Assembly: GCF_000518485.1 (NCBI RefSeq)
Contig: NZ_JADR01000007.1
Location: 124,001-188,000, forward strand
Origin: Olleya marilimosa CAM030
GTDB lineage: Bacteria > Bacteroidota > Bacteroidia > Flavobacteriales > Flavobacteriaceae
Reading direction: 5' to 3'
Length of the DNA: 64,000 nt
Positions 33,175 to 41,558 of this stretch are shown here, in pieces. The notes under the pieces are model-generated. The model did not search any database, was not told where the DNA came from, and worked only from the letters and a program-made list of their open reading frames with translations. Position 1 is the first letter of the stretch; each line of letters starts with the position of its first letter. The position numbers were made by a program, and so were the translations under genes.

Positions 33175-34068
33175 TTAGTCATTTAAGTCCCAGTTGTAAT
33201 CTTTGTAGCTAATTTTAGCTTTCGCTGAAATAGTTACTTCTGTATACTTGTTTAAAAAATCAATTAAACTTCCGTTTTGCTCAAAATCTTTACTAAACCA
33301 TCTAAATATTTTAGATAATTTTAATGTGTTTTTAGAGATTTCATTTCTGTTTGTATCACTTAAAAACTCTTGAGTAGCCAAGGTTAATTGTTGTTCTAAA
33401 TTATCTGCTGTAAATGCAGAGTTTTGTAATTTAGGACAAGAGTAAGAGGCGCAAACAATAGCAAAATGTATGCGTGGTTCGTCCATTTTACGTAGTATTT
33501 TATGCTCTATATCTTCAAGATTATACCATTTGTCACCAAATTGCCATAAGCGATGTTCCCAAGGGTTTTTAATGTCTTTTATGCTTTTTACAGGATAATT
33601 TTTTATAATTAAATCTATTGTTAATGCGTTGTATGCATTAATCCAAAAGGCTAGTTTTTCTTCTTTTGACCAATCTTCTATTGTTTCAGCGTGTGTTAAA
33701 GCATCGATGTAAATAGCAAGAGTAGTTTTATCTTCTCTAAACTTTTTGTAGTCTACGTTTCCTGAGATAGAAACATGCTTTTGTAAAAGCTTATTCCATC
33801 TTTGGTGACTAAAATTTTCTGTTTTTGTTCCCTTAGGAGGCAAAGGTGGCAGAGGTGTTTTTTCTGTAAGTTTTATAGTTTCGGTATGAGAAGAAAGTGT
33901 GTCCTTTTTTACAGTATTGACTATATCTTTTTTACTTTCAGCTTCAGCTTCAGCTATAGCTTCTTTTTTAAAGTTGTTAGTTGCTGTTTGGGTATTTTGT
34001 ACAGTTTGTTTTGTGCTTTTACAAGCGCAAAACAAGACTAATAATGCTAAAGCTAAAAGTTGTTTCAT
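33175..34068 (-). CDS. DUF547 lipoprotein of the arsenosugar run
   Basis: A 297-residue lipoprotein with lipobox FCAC (MKQLLALALLVLFCACKS). A low-complexity Glu/Lys/Thr linker follows (about 20-80), then the DUF547 domain: VDYKKFREDKTTLAIYIDAL, AFWINAYNALTIDLIIKNYPV, HRLWQFGDKWYNLEDIEHKILRKMDEPRIHFAIVCASYSCPKL and IFRWFSKDFEQNG. It is a clear paralogue of the protein at 28504 and shares the NAYN and C-x4/5-C-P features (CASYSCP here, CGAIGCP there). It starts inside the stop region of the sterol-desaturase-family gene (overlap of 4 bp). Function unknown; linkage to arsenosugar genes is by context. Confidence 0.8.
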   Translation of the reverse strand: MKQLLALALLVLFCACKSTKQTVQNTQTATNNFKKEAIAEAEAESKKDIVNTVKKDTLSSHTETIKLTEKTPLPPLPPKGTKTENFSHQRWNKLLQKHVSISGNVDYKKFREDKTTLAIYIDALTHAETIEDWSKEEKLAFWINAYNALTIDLIIKNYPVKSIKDIKNPWEHRLWQFGDKWYNLEDIEHKILRKMDEPRIHFAIVCASYSCPKLQNSAFTADNLEQQLTLATQEFLSDTNRNEISKNTLKLSKIFRWFSKDFEQNGSLIDFLNKYTEVTISAKAKISYKDYNWDLND

Positions 34069-34946
34069 TTTTTTAAAGGATATAATTCTTGACTTATAAA
34101 ATCTTTTGGAAAGTGCTCATCTCCTTCAAAACCTAACTCGATATCACGACCATCATGTGGTATATAATTGGTTTTAAAAATATAATCCCAAATACTTAGG
34201 GTTATCCCAAAGTTAACGCCAAATTTTGTGTGCTCTGGCAAGTGTTTTACATGATGCCAAATGTGCATTTTTGGATTGTTAAATACATATTTTAAAACAC
34301 CATAATCCCAGCCTAAATTGGCATGATTTAAGTGTCCAACAGTGATTGCAAAAAAGTGGACAATAGCAACGTGTTTTGCATCAAAACCACCAATTATGGC
34401 AATAGGTATGTATAGCATGGATTTGTATAAAACCGGTTCCATCCAATGGTAGCGTAAATGGGCTGCAAATCCCATTTCTTTAACACTGTGATGTACTTTG
34501 TGGAAGTTCCATAAAAACTCAAAACGATGTAATAAATTATGAGTTATCCATTGTGTGAAATCTGAAATTATAAAGAAAATAAACAAACCTAACCATAATG
34601 GTAAATTGTCTACATCAAACAGTTGAAAACTTGAAATAGATAAACCAACAACGCCTAAAATATCATCAAAAAAACTTGCAGCAGTATTAGATAAAGCTAT
34701 TAATACAATAAGATTTAGTAAAAAGAAATTAAAAAACATGTAAAACGTATCCAACCAAAAATCTTTACGAAAAATAGATTGCTTTTTACGCCAAGGAAAC
34801 ACAATTTCTAAACCCCAAACAACTAATGATATTATGATTAATCCATAAAAATAGTTGTCCCAATTATTTGGGAAAATAATTTGGTGTTTTAGGTAATTCC
34901 AATAGCCAAAATAGGCGTTTTTTATAATGTCTAGATACTTTTCCAT
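34065..34946 (-). CDS. Fatty acid hydroxylase/sterol desaturase superfamily membrane protein
   Basis: A 293-residue protein with five or six hydrophobic segments and the di-iron histidine clusters in order: WITHNLLHR, FHKVHHSVKEMGFAAHLRYHW and WHHVKHLPEH, plus HFFAITVGHLNH. This matches the HX3-4H/HX2-3HH pattern of the superfamily, which hydroxylates or desaturates lipid chains. In this run it could act on a lipid part of an arsenolipid, but that is speculation. It has a 4-bp overlap with the DUF547 gene and follows arsM by 50 bp. Confidence 0.85.
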   Translation of the reverse strand: MEKYLDIIKNAYFGYWNYLKHQIIFPNNWDNYFYGLIIISLVVWGLEIVFPWRKKQSIFRKDFWLDTFYMFFNFFLLNLIVLIALSNTAASFFDDILGVVGLSISSFQLFDVDNLPLWLGLFIFFIISDFTQWITHNLLHRFEFLWNFHKVHHSVKEMGFAAHLRYHWMEPVLYKSMLYIPIAIIGGFDAKHVAIVHFFAITVGHLNHANLGWDYGVLKYVFNNPKMHIWHHVKHLPEHTKFGVNFGITLSIWDYIFKTNYIPHDGRDIELGFEGDEHFPKDFISQELYPLKK

Positions 34947-34996
34947 AGCTGACTAAATTAGTCATTTACTTGTTTTTTAGTTGTAACAAAGGTTAC

Positions 34997-35965
34997 TTAA
35001 CAGCATCCACCACCATCATAGTGATACGTAGATTTACTAATAAATATGTCATCCCGACCTAAAGCAGCTAAATCTCCTGCTGTTTTATCGCAAATAGCTA
35101 TAGGTTGATTTTTAAGTAAAATATGCCCTTTTTTATCATCAAAAAAATCTTGATCACCATAGTATATTGCAGCTTTACCTGTAAAAACACATGGTCCATC
35201 TGCTGGCATTGGATCTTTAATGGCTGCTATTTCTATAGATTCTATATAGATTAATTCATCTGTAGGATAATTTTTAGGGTCTAAAATACGATAAGGTTTT
35301 CTGGCTCTAATTTCTATTGTACCAAAACCTGCGTCAGTTAATGCTTTTACATAGTCGGCAATTGGTAAACTTCCGCTTAAGCATAAAGCTCTTAATCTAT
35401 CATCGTTACGTAATGTGTCATTCATTTCCTGCTCGCAAGTAGGATCGCTCATAACAAGTTTGCCATGTGGTTTTAAAACGCGATACATTTCGGCAATAGC
35501 CTTTTTTAAATCCTCTGCCTTAAAGATATTAAATAAACAATTTTGTGCTGCTACATCAATTGAGTTATCTGCTACGTTAAGATTTAAAGCATCTCCTTTT
35601 ACAAGATCTACAAACTCACTTTTAAACCAATCGTTTTGTGCTTCAGCTTCAATAAAATTTTTACGTGATGCTTCTAGCATTTCATCTACCACATCAACAC
35701 CAATAACACCACCTTTTTGACGATTAAAATAAGCGAATTGTAATAATTCCATACCACCACCAACACCAACATATAACATTTTTGGATTGTTAGTTAAATC
35801 TCTAGCATTTACAGTGCTACCACAACCGTAGTTCATTTCCTGCATGATTTTAGGAATCTTAAGACCTGGTAATTCCCATATAGGATTAGTGGTGCAGCAT
35901 AAGCCAACATCTGGTGTTAAAGCAGCTTCTTTATATAAGTTGTTTGTAGCGTCTAAATAGCTCAT
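34997..35965 (-). CDS. arsM: Arsenite S-adenosylmethionine methyltransferase (arsenosugar type)
   Basis: A 322-residue cytoplasmic enzyme. SAM-binding motif I is VGVGGGMELLQF (66-77), followed by GVDVVDEMLEASRKN, KGDALNL and AAQNCLFNIFKAEDLKKAIAEMYRVLKPHGKLVMSDP. Candidate arsenic-binding cysteines are Cys23/Cys24 in DVGLCCTT, Cys48 in NYGCGST and the C-terminal GGGCC. The DVGLCCT opening is characteristic of the ArsM subgroup found with ArsS. It methylates As(III) stepwise, giving the dimethylated arsenical used to build arsenosugars. Its neighbours in the run (ArsS, PNP and the TIGR0428x glycosyltransferases) support this over a detoxification-only role. Confidence 0.9.
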   Translation of the reverse strand: MSYLDATNNLYKEAALTPDVGLCCTTNPIWELPGLKIPKIMQEMNYGCGSTVNARDLTNNPKMLYVGVGGGMELLQFAYFNRQKGGVIGVDVVDEMLEASRKNFIEAEAQNDWFKSEFVDLVKGDALNLNVADNSIDVAAQNCLFNIFKAEDLKKAIAEMYRVLKPHGKLVMSDPTCEQEMNDTLRNDDRLRALCLSGSLPIADYVKALTDAGFGTIEIRARKPYRILDPKNYPTDELIYIESIEIAAIKDPMPADGPCVFTGKAAIYYGDQDFFDDKKGHILLKNQPIAICDKTAGDLAALGRDDIFISKSTYHYDGGGCC

Positions 35966-36015
35966 TTTTTTAGTTTTAAGTTTGTGTTTATAATTTAAAC
36001 CTGATTTATTTAATA

Positions 36016-36828
36016 TTAAAGTGTTTCTATCAACGCTTTAAATAATGTAATCATATTAGGTTCTGCTTGATTAGCCATAGCTATAATCTCACCAATATCT
36101 ACAGGTTTTAGATTATTTGGGTCGCATTCATCTGTTAAAACTGACACTGCAGCCACTTTTAAATTTAAATGATTAGCAACAATAACTTCAGGTACAGTAC
36201 TCATCCCAACTGCATCTGCTCCAATAATTTTAAGCATGCGGTATTCTGCTCTAGTTTCTAGTTGCGGTCCGACAACACTAGCATAGACACCTTCGTGTAA
36301 TTTTATATTATTAGCTTTTGCTATAGCTTTAATTTTTGCATTAATGTCTAAATCATAAGGTGCACTCATATCTGCAAAACGCTCGCCAAGCTCAGCAACT
36401 CCTTTAAAAGCTAGAGGTGAACTTCCTTGTAGATTAATATGATCGTCAATAAGCATTAATTCACCTTTCTTAAAGTCTAAATTAATAGCTCCAGAAGCAT
36501 TAGATACCAATAATGTTTTGATACCCAATTTTTCCATAATTCTAACTGGGTACGTAACATCTTGCAAGCTATAACCTTCATAAACATGAAAACGACCTTG
36601 CATTACAATTACTTTTTTTCCAGCTAAGATTCCGTAAATTAATTTTCCTTTATGAAACTCGACAGTAGCAGTTGGGAAATTAGGAATGTGATTATAACTC
36701 ACCTCTTGAATAACTTCAAGTTCATCCGTTAATTTTCCTAATCCAGTTCCTAGAATAATACCAACTTCTGGTTGATCAAATCCTTTTTCTTTTAGGTATT
36801 CTACGGTTTTATTTATTTGCTTTATCAT
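36016..36828 (-). CDS. Purine nucleoside phosphorylase
   Basis: A 270-residue PNP-I family enzyme. The ATG at 36828 is preferred to the TTG at 36834. Motifs: GIILGTGLGKLTDEL (phosphate site), VEFHKGKLIYG, MQGRFHVYEGYS, LLVSNASGAIN, YASVVGPQLETRAEYRML, DAVGMSTVPEVIVANH and VLTDECDP. It cleaves purine nucleosides with phosphate. Within this run its likely substrate is the 5'-deoxyadenosyl-arsenical made by ArsS, releasing adenine; that is inference. The start overlaps the upstream DUF2064 gene by 20 bp. Confidence 0.9.
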   Translation of the reverse strand: MIKQINKTVEYLKEKGFDQPEVGIILGTGLGKLTDELEVIQEVSYNHIPNFPTATVEFHKGKLIYGILAGKKVIVMQGRFHVYEGYSLQDVTYPVRIMEKLGIKTLLVSNASGAINLDFKKGELMLIDDHINLQGSSPLAFKGVAELGERFADMSAPYDLDINAKIKAIAKANNIKLHEGVYASVVGPQLETRAEYRMLKIIGADAVGMSTVPEVIVANHLNLKVAAVSVLTDECDPNNLKPVDIGEIIAMANQAEPNMITLFKALIETL

Positions 36829-37429
36829 GTTCAATTAAGGCTTTTAAGGTTTGGTTGTTGGACATATCTTCGTATGTGTCAACATCATTTAATGGTTCTA
36901 ACAAAAATACGTTTTCCTTAACTAAATCTTTCATGGTGTCTTCAAAAACTGTTTCGGTTCCCCAAGATTTATTTTCAAAAACAGCAGGATGCAATTGTTT
37001 CATTCCTAAAAGATAATAGCCACCATCTATAGCAGGTCCAATTACAGCATCATTATTATCTAAAGCATCAAAAGCTTGATTAATATGTTCGGGTTTTAGA
37101 TCATATAAATCGCTACCAACAATAATTATTTTAGTGTAGCCAGTATCAAAACCAGTTTTAAAGGCATTAGACATTCTTATGCCTAAGTGGTCTCCAACTT
37201 GTTGATGTTTTTGATATATGTCAGGATTCCAAAGGTCGTTTTCTCTAATTTTAACCGAGTAATATACTGCCTTGTCACAGTCTATTTGTTGTAAAACGCT
37301 TTCAGTATGTTCTAATAATTTTTTATAAATCGCTAAAGCGGAAATATTGCCAATAGTATTAGCTAATCGTGTTTTTACTTTTCCTAATTCAGGGTTTCTG
37401 GTAAAGGTTATTACTAGATTTTTATACAT
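36809..37429 (-). CDS. TIGR04282-type arsenosugar biosynthesis glycosyltransferase (DUF2064)
   Basis: A 206-residue GT-A-like protein: VITFTRNPELGKVKTRLANTIG (pyrophosphorylase-like start), DHLGIRMSNAFKTGF, IIVGSDLYDLKPEHI, AVIGPAIDGGYYLLGM and LNDVDTYED. The GSD (metal site) and DGGYYLLG motifs define TIGR04282/DUF2064. A more divergent DUF2064 paralogue lies at 44795. It lies 6 bp after the rhodanese gene. It is likely a nucleotidyl- or glycosyltransferase acting on the arsenoribose, together with the TIGR04283 protein. Confidence 0.85.
   Translation of the reverse strand: MYKNLVITFTRNPELGKVKTRLANTIGNISALAIYKKLLEHTESVLQQIDCDKAVYYSVKIRENDLWNPDIYQKHQQVGDHLGIRMSNAFKTGFDTGYTKIIIVGSDLYDLKPEHINQAFDALDNNDAVIGPAIDGGYYLLGMKQLHPAVFENKSWGTETVFEDTMKDLVKENVFLLEPLNDVDTYEDMSNNQTLKALIEHDKANK
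37331..37344. repeat. CGCTTTCGCGGAAA-family repeat (variant CGCTAAAGCGGAAA)
   Basis: A 14-mer identical, on the other strand, to the copy at 1460-1473. Other members: 24803, 25338, 28550, 29235, 33218, 44888, 45489 and 46427. They occur inside genes as well as between them. Confidence 0.55.
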
Positions 37430-37435
37430 GAATTT

Positions 37436-37948
37436 TTATTTTTTTGAAGAAGTTGTTTCAAATACTTTTATACCTTTAGTTAACCATTTGCTCCAAGCTT
37501 CATTAAAAGTATGTATTTGTTCTGTTTCATTGTCTTCGGAATCTACTACAGTAAAATCATTGTTTTTCCACTCGAAAATACCACCATAAAGATTAAAGAC
37601 ATTAGTGTAGCCTTCGTCTTTTAGTTTTTTAGCAATGTTTTCCGATCGTATTCCAATTGAGCAATAGACTACTATTTTTTGGTCTTTATTAGTGTATTTT
37701 TCTGTAACTTTTTTAATGTCAAAAAAATCGTAACCTACTAAAGTTGCATTTTTAATGTGACTGACTTCAAACTCTTTAGGTTCTCTTGCATCTAGGATAA
37801 TAGCGTCGGTTTTTGGCATTGCTAATTCCTGCACAGTTATATAAGGAACACTATTTTTATTGTGTTTTTTAAGTAATTCATCTAGTGTGTCTTGTGCTAT
37901 GCTTTGTGCAGCAAAAAGACTTATAAATAAAAATAATACTGTTTTCAT
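37436..37948 (-). CDS. Secreted rhodanese-like protein
   Basis: A 170-residue protein with a signal peptide, MKTVLFLFISLFAAQSIAQ, starting at ATG 37948. The longer frame from 37990 would overlap the upstream gene and add a non-signal prefix. The rhodanese domain has AIILDAREPKEFEVSHIKNATLVGYDFFD and the active-site loop VVYCSIGIRSENIAKKL (Cys-Ser-Ile-Gly-Ile-Arg), then LYGGIFEWKNND. Sulfurtransferases of this kind act on thiosulfate or persulfide. In this periplasmic setting it might supply sulfur for thio-arsenicals or act as a redox protein; both are inference. Confidence 0.85.
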   Translation of the reverse strand: MKTVLFLFISLFAAQSIAQDTLDELLKKHNKNSVPYITVQELAMPKTDAIILDAREPKEFEVSHIKNATLVGYDFFDIKKVTEKYTNKDQKIVVYCSIGIRSENIAKKLKDEGYTNVFNLYGGIFEWKNNDFTVVDSEDNETEQIHTFNEAWSKWLTKGIKVFETTSSKK

Positions 37949-37952
37949 AATG

Positions 37953-38780
37953 TTATAAATTAATTCCGAAACCTTGTAATCCACTTTCAATAGCTGGTAA
38001 AATCTCGGTATTATCCCAAATGCCAGTCACTATTGTTCTTGCGTATTCTTCTGGTAATAAACCGTTTTTCATTAAACTATTAGTTAGCTTGTAATTATAG
38101 TCGAGCGTATGATGCGTAAATTTCATTTCACCATTAATGTCTTCCAAAATGGCATACCAAACTTGTGGTGATCCATCATTAGCAGGCATACCGATTACAC
38201 CTGGATTTAGCCATAATTTGTTGTCTTGCTCATGACTAAAAGGTAATCCACAATGTCCAGCAACAATAACATCACTTTTGGTTGCGTCTATTGTTTTGGC
38301 CTTAATATTCCAGTCTGTAGATTTAAATACAAATTCTGATACATTAAAGTAATCACCATGGACAACGGTTACTTTTTTATTAGCATAATTAAAAGTGATA
38401 TGATCCGGAAACGTTGCTAAATACGCTATCGAGTTTTTGCTTAGTTTGCTTTGTGCATAAGGATACCAAAGTTTAGAAAACCCATCACATCGTGAGCCTT
38501 CTGTAAAATCGCATCCACAATCTGCTTCACCTTCTATAAGTTGTATTTCTACATTTCCTAAAATACTTTTAGCATTCCAAATTTTTAAAAGCTGAACCGT
38601 TTCTTCTGGTTGTGCGCAATAGCCAACAACGTCTCCTGTGCAAATACAATTTTCTGGAGCTATATGTTGTTGTTCAGCTACAGCTTTAAGTGCTTCTAAG
38701 GCTTGAAGATTACTGTAAACGCCTCCAAAAAGTAAGACTTTACCAGTTAATGTGCCTATGTTATTTATTGTTTTATCCAT
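37953..38780 (-). CDS. Metallophosphoesterase-like protein with altered first metal motif
   Basis: A 275-residue protein of calcineurin-like fold. Motif II GDVVGY (49-54), motif III GNVE (75-78), VVHGDYF and GHCGLP (in the place of GHTH) are recognisable, but motif I, normally DxHGN, reads FGGVYSN (18-24), lacking the Asp and His metal ligands. It also has an unusual CGCDF/RCDGF cysteine cluster near 88-100 that might bind metal or arsenic. It has no signal peptide. It overlaps the symporter gene by 16 bp and the rhodanese gene follows after 4 bp. It is probably either a divergent phosphatase or a non-catalytic binder in the arsenosugar pathway. Confidence 0.7.
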   Translation of the reverse strand: MDKTINNIGTLTGKVLLFGGVYSNLQALEALKAVAEQQHIAPENCICTGDVVGYCAQPEETVQLLKIWNAKSILGNVEIQLIEGEADCGCDFTEGSRCDGFSKLWYPYAQSKLSKNSIAYLATFPDHITFNYANKKVTVVHGDYFNVSEFVFKSTDWNIKAKTIDATKSDVIVAGHCGLPFSHEQDNKLWLNPGVIGMPANDGSPQVWYAILEDINGEMKFTHHTLDYNYKLTNSLMKNGLLPEEYARTIVTGIWDNTEILPAIESGLQGFGINL

Positions 38781-40099
38781 CTAGGAACGAAATATAAAAG
38801 GTTACAACTAAAAATACCCCAAACATTTACCCAAAGTAAATCGGCATAACGACCCTTTGTAAAAATTAAAGCTTCTGGGAAAACTTTGAAGACTAATAAA
38901 AACCCAAAAAGGATACCACAACCAATACTTAAATAAAAGCTTATTTTTGGCACTTTATAATTCCAGAACACAAATATTGGTGTTAAACCAATGACCATAG
39001 TTCCGGATATTGTGGTGGCAGAGAGGATTTCGGCATTAAAAAATATAGGAATTGTACCAAGTACAGCAATGGCTACCATTGCTAATCTACCAAATGTTAG
39101 GCTTTTGCCTAATCCCAAATCGACTGCCAACAATTTTGAAAACGATGAAAACGTCGAATCCAAGGTTGAAGCTGCTGAGGTAATCATAATAAAATTAATG
39201 ACTAATAATACCACAACTCCAAATGCTTTTCCAACCTCTACAGCTGCTTGTCCTTTTAAACCTTGAGTTTGTGCATACACACCAATTAAACTAAAAAGCA
39301 CAATGCAAATGGCACCTAATAAGCTAGCCCATAAAAAGCTTTTTCTAGTCACTTTTGGCGAACTAATAAAAGCTCTGTCAGTTAGCACAGGATCATGAAA
39401 AGGGTAGCTAAAGGATTGTATAATGGCTGCAAAAAAGAGGTTTAAACCTAGTTCAAAACTCCAAGTGCCTGAAGTTACAATGTCTTTTGTGCTAAAGTTT
39501 TCAACTGAAAAAATTGTATATAAAATAATGATTAATAGTACAGAAAATAAAACCATTTGTATCACGTCTGTAAATATCGAACTGCTTAATCCACCTTTAA
39601 TAGCGTAGCTAAGGGTTAATACTGTAAATACTATTATGGCTGTGTAATAGCTAGCACTTCCTGTTTCACCAAAGTAAGAGCCAATAACCATGGTATTACT
39701 CCAAACCTCATTAAATAATCTAATGATGATTAAAAACGTGAAGACTGCAACCGCTTTTTTGCCAAATTTACTAGTTAAAAAGTCATGGATACTTGTAAAG
39801 CCACCTTTGGTACGTAATTGATAAATTAGTAATCCAGCAACCGCAAAACTTAGATAATATCCAGCATAAGCGACACCTCCAACTAGACCAAAATCTAGGC
39901 CTAAATTGGCAGCATTAGTAATACTTTTGGCAAAAATCCAAGAGATTATTAAACTACCAGTTAGTACTAAAACATTTGGTGATTTTTTGTTGTGATTAGC
40001 TTTAAAAAAAGATGCAGTGGTTTTTGCATAAGGAGATAAAGCAAACAAGATTAAACTTGAAGCGATCACTAAAATCCATTGCCAAATTTCTGTACTCAT
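38765..40099 (-). CDS. Sodium:solute symporter family protein
   Basis: A 444-residue protein with about thirteen hydrophobic segments. Family signatures: GVAYAGYYLSFAVAGLLIYQLRTKGGFTSIHDFLTSKFGKKA, SYAIKGGLSSSIFTDVIQMVLF and ITSAASTLDSTFSSFSKLLAVD (the Na2-site region). It transports an organic solute with sodium across the inner membrane. It lies 3 bp after the SusD gene and overlaps the metallophosphoesterase gene, so it is part of the arsenosugar run. It may import what the SusC/SusD pair brings into the periplasm. Confidence 0.85.
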   Translation of the reverse strand: MSTEIWQWILVIASSLILFALSPYAKTTASFFKANHNKKSPNVLVLTGSLIISWIFAKSITNAANLGLDFGLVGGVAYAGYYLSFAVAGLLIYQLRTKGGFTSIHDFLTSKFGKKAVAVFTFLIIIRLFNEVWSNTMVIGSYFGETGSASYYTAIIVFTVLTLSYAIKGGLSSSIFTDVIQMVLFSVLLIIILYTIFSVENFSTKDIVTSGTWSFELGLNLFFAAIIQSFSYPFHDPVLTDRAFISSPKVTRKSFLWASLLGAICIVLFSLIGVYAQTQGLKGQAAVEVGKAFGVVVLLVINFIMITSAASTLDSTFSSFSKLLAVDLGLGKSLTFGRLAMVAIAVLGTIPIFFNAEILSATTISGTMVIGLTPIFVFWNYKVPKISFYLSIGCGILFGFLLVFKVFPEALIFTKGRYADLLWVNVWGIFSCNLLYFVPRWIKQ

Positions 40100-40102
40100 T
40101 TT

Positions 40103-41548
40103 TTAGTTTTGGTCCCACCAAACTGGGAAGTTAATATCATTACCATTAGTAGCACTTGCTGCTTGATTATAGTTTTCGGCATTTAAAGCTTCTTCTTCTG
40201 CAGGATAAGGCATTCTTACAGGTATTAATCCGTTATTTAAACTGGCTGATATTGTATTAAACTCAGGGAAACCTGTGCGTCTGTATTCTACCCAACCTTC
40301 ATAACCATTTATAAGATTAGCAATCCATTTTTGGGTGATAATTTGTTGTAAAGGTGTAGTTCCAGGTGCATTATAAGCAGCATTGGTTGTTAGGTAAGTT
40401 GTAGGTAAATCGGTTTGCCAATACTCAAAAGCTTGTGCGACTCCTGTTTCATATAAATCTTGTGCATTGGCACTAATTAACCCTTTTAAAGCAGCTTCAG
40501 CTAATATAAAATGAACTTCCCAAGAGGTAATAAAATTAGCATCCAAAACCGAAGTGTCTTCTCTAAAAGCACTTCCTGCTAAAGAGTAGTCTGCTAAAGC
40601 TATTGATGTTGATGAAGCATCAATACCATTGATTAAACCATTAAACTGATTGGAAGACGAATTTTCAAAAGGTTTGAAAAACGTGCTTAGTCTATCATCA
40701 TTTAGGTCAATTAAAATATTTTCCATCGTTTCTGATAAGATAAAATTATTGAAATCTCCTACTCTTAATTGAGCTAATCTAAAGCTGTTTGGATCTGTGT
40801 TAGTAAAGTTGAATACAGCATTTTCAGCTGTAGCTGAAATGTAATTACCTTCATCATATAAGGTTTGTAATTCAGTTGAAACATTCACTTGATCGGAAAT
40901 ACGAAGCAAATATTTCAATTTTAAACTATTTGCAAATTTTACCCAAGCGTCTAAATCACCATTAAATAAAATATCTCCTTCCAACGGAATCGCTAAATCG
41001 TAATTTGTAATAGCTTCAATCCCTTTATCAAGATTATCTAATATCCCGTTTTCATTTAAATAAATAGATTCTTGACTGTCATAACTTGGTGTAACGGTTC
41101 CATTAATTCCATTAAAGGCTTCAAAATAGGGAACATCACCAAACAAATCTGTTAATCCTGCTGCCATATATGCTTTTAAAATTAAAGCAGGACCTTCATA
41201 AACCTTAAAGGTTGAGGTGGTTTTGGATTGTGTTAATATAATTTCGTTATCACGTAAATTGGTGTAAAATATTGGCCAAGGATTTCCACCTAATTGCGGC
41301 GATTTTAAGGCGTGTCTGTCAAATAAATTGAAATCTAAAGCAGTTCTGTGTTGCGATAATAAATCTCCAGCAACAAAACCTTCATAACTCATTTGTTCTC
41401 CAAAATCATAAATAACCTGACGCAGCAACAAACTTGGTTGTACAGTGTTTGGTGCGTTGGGATTAGTATTAATGTCTTCAAAGTCTTTTGTGCAACTTGT
41501 TGTTAAAACAAGCGTGAAAAAACTTAATATATATAATGTGTTTTTCAT
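40103..41548 (-). CDS. SusD/RagB-like outer-membrane lipoprotein
   Basis: A 481-residue lipoprotein, lipobox LTTSC near residue 19, then SusD-family features: DINTNPNAPNTVQPSLLLRQVIYDF, DLLSQHRT, NLRDNEIIL, the TPR-like helices (YEGPALILKAYMAAGLTDLFGDVPYFEAF) and the C-terminal GYEGWVEYRRTGFPEF with the proline-rich VRMPYPAEEEALN. This matches the SusD-like/RagB group, the surface ligand-binding lid of a TonB-dependent importer. It is 10 bp after the SusC gene. Since the run contains no glycan-degrading enzyme, its ligand is probably a small molecule or nucleoside-type compound, not starch. Confidence 0.9.
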   Translation of the reverse strand: MKNTLYILSFFTLVLTTSCTKDFEDINTNPNAPNTVQPSLLLRQVIYDFGEQMSYEGFVAGDLLSQHRTALDFNLFDRHALKSPQLGGNPWPIFYTNLRDNEIILTQSKTTSTFKVYEGPALILKAYMAAGLTDLFGDVPYFEAFNGINGTVTPSYDSQESIYLNENGILDNLDKGIEAITNYDLAIPLEGDILFNGDLDAWVKFANSLKLKYLLRISDQVNVSTELQTLYDEGNYISATAENAVFNFTNTDPNSFRLAQLRVGDFNNFILSETMENILIDLNDDRLSTFFKPFENSSSNQFNGLINGIDASSTSIALADYSLAGSAFREDTSVLDANFITSWEVHFILAEAALKGLISANAQDLYETGVAQAFEYWQTDLPTTYLTTNAAYNAPGTTPLQQIITQKWIANLINGYEGWVEYRRTGFPEFNTISASLNNGLIPVRMPYPAEEEALNAENYNQAASATNGNDINFPVWWDQN

Positions 41549-41558
41549 GATGTGTCTA

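Noticed and set aside
37949-37990. Longer rhodanese start
   Set aside because: A typical signal peptide starts at 37948, while the longer form hides it and overlaps the upstream gene.
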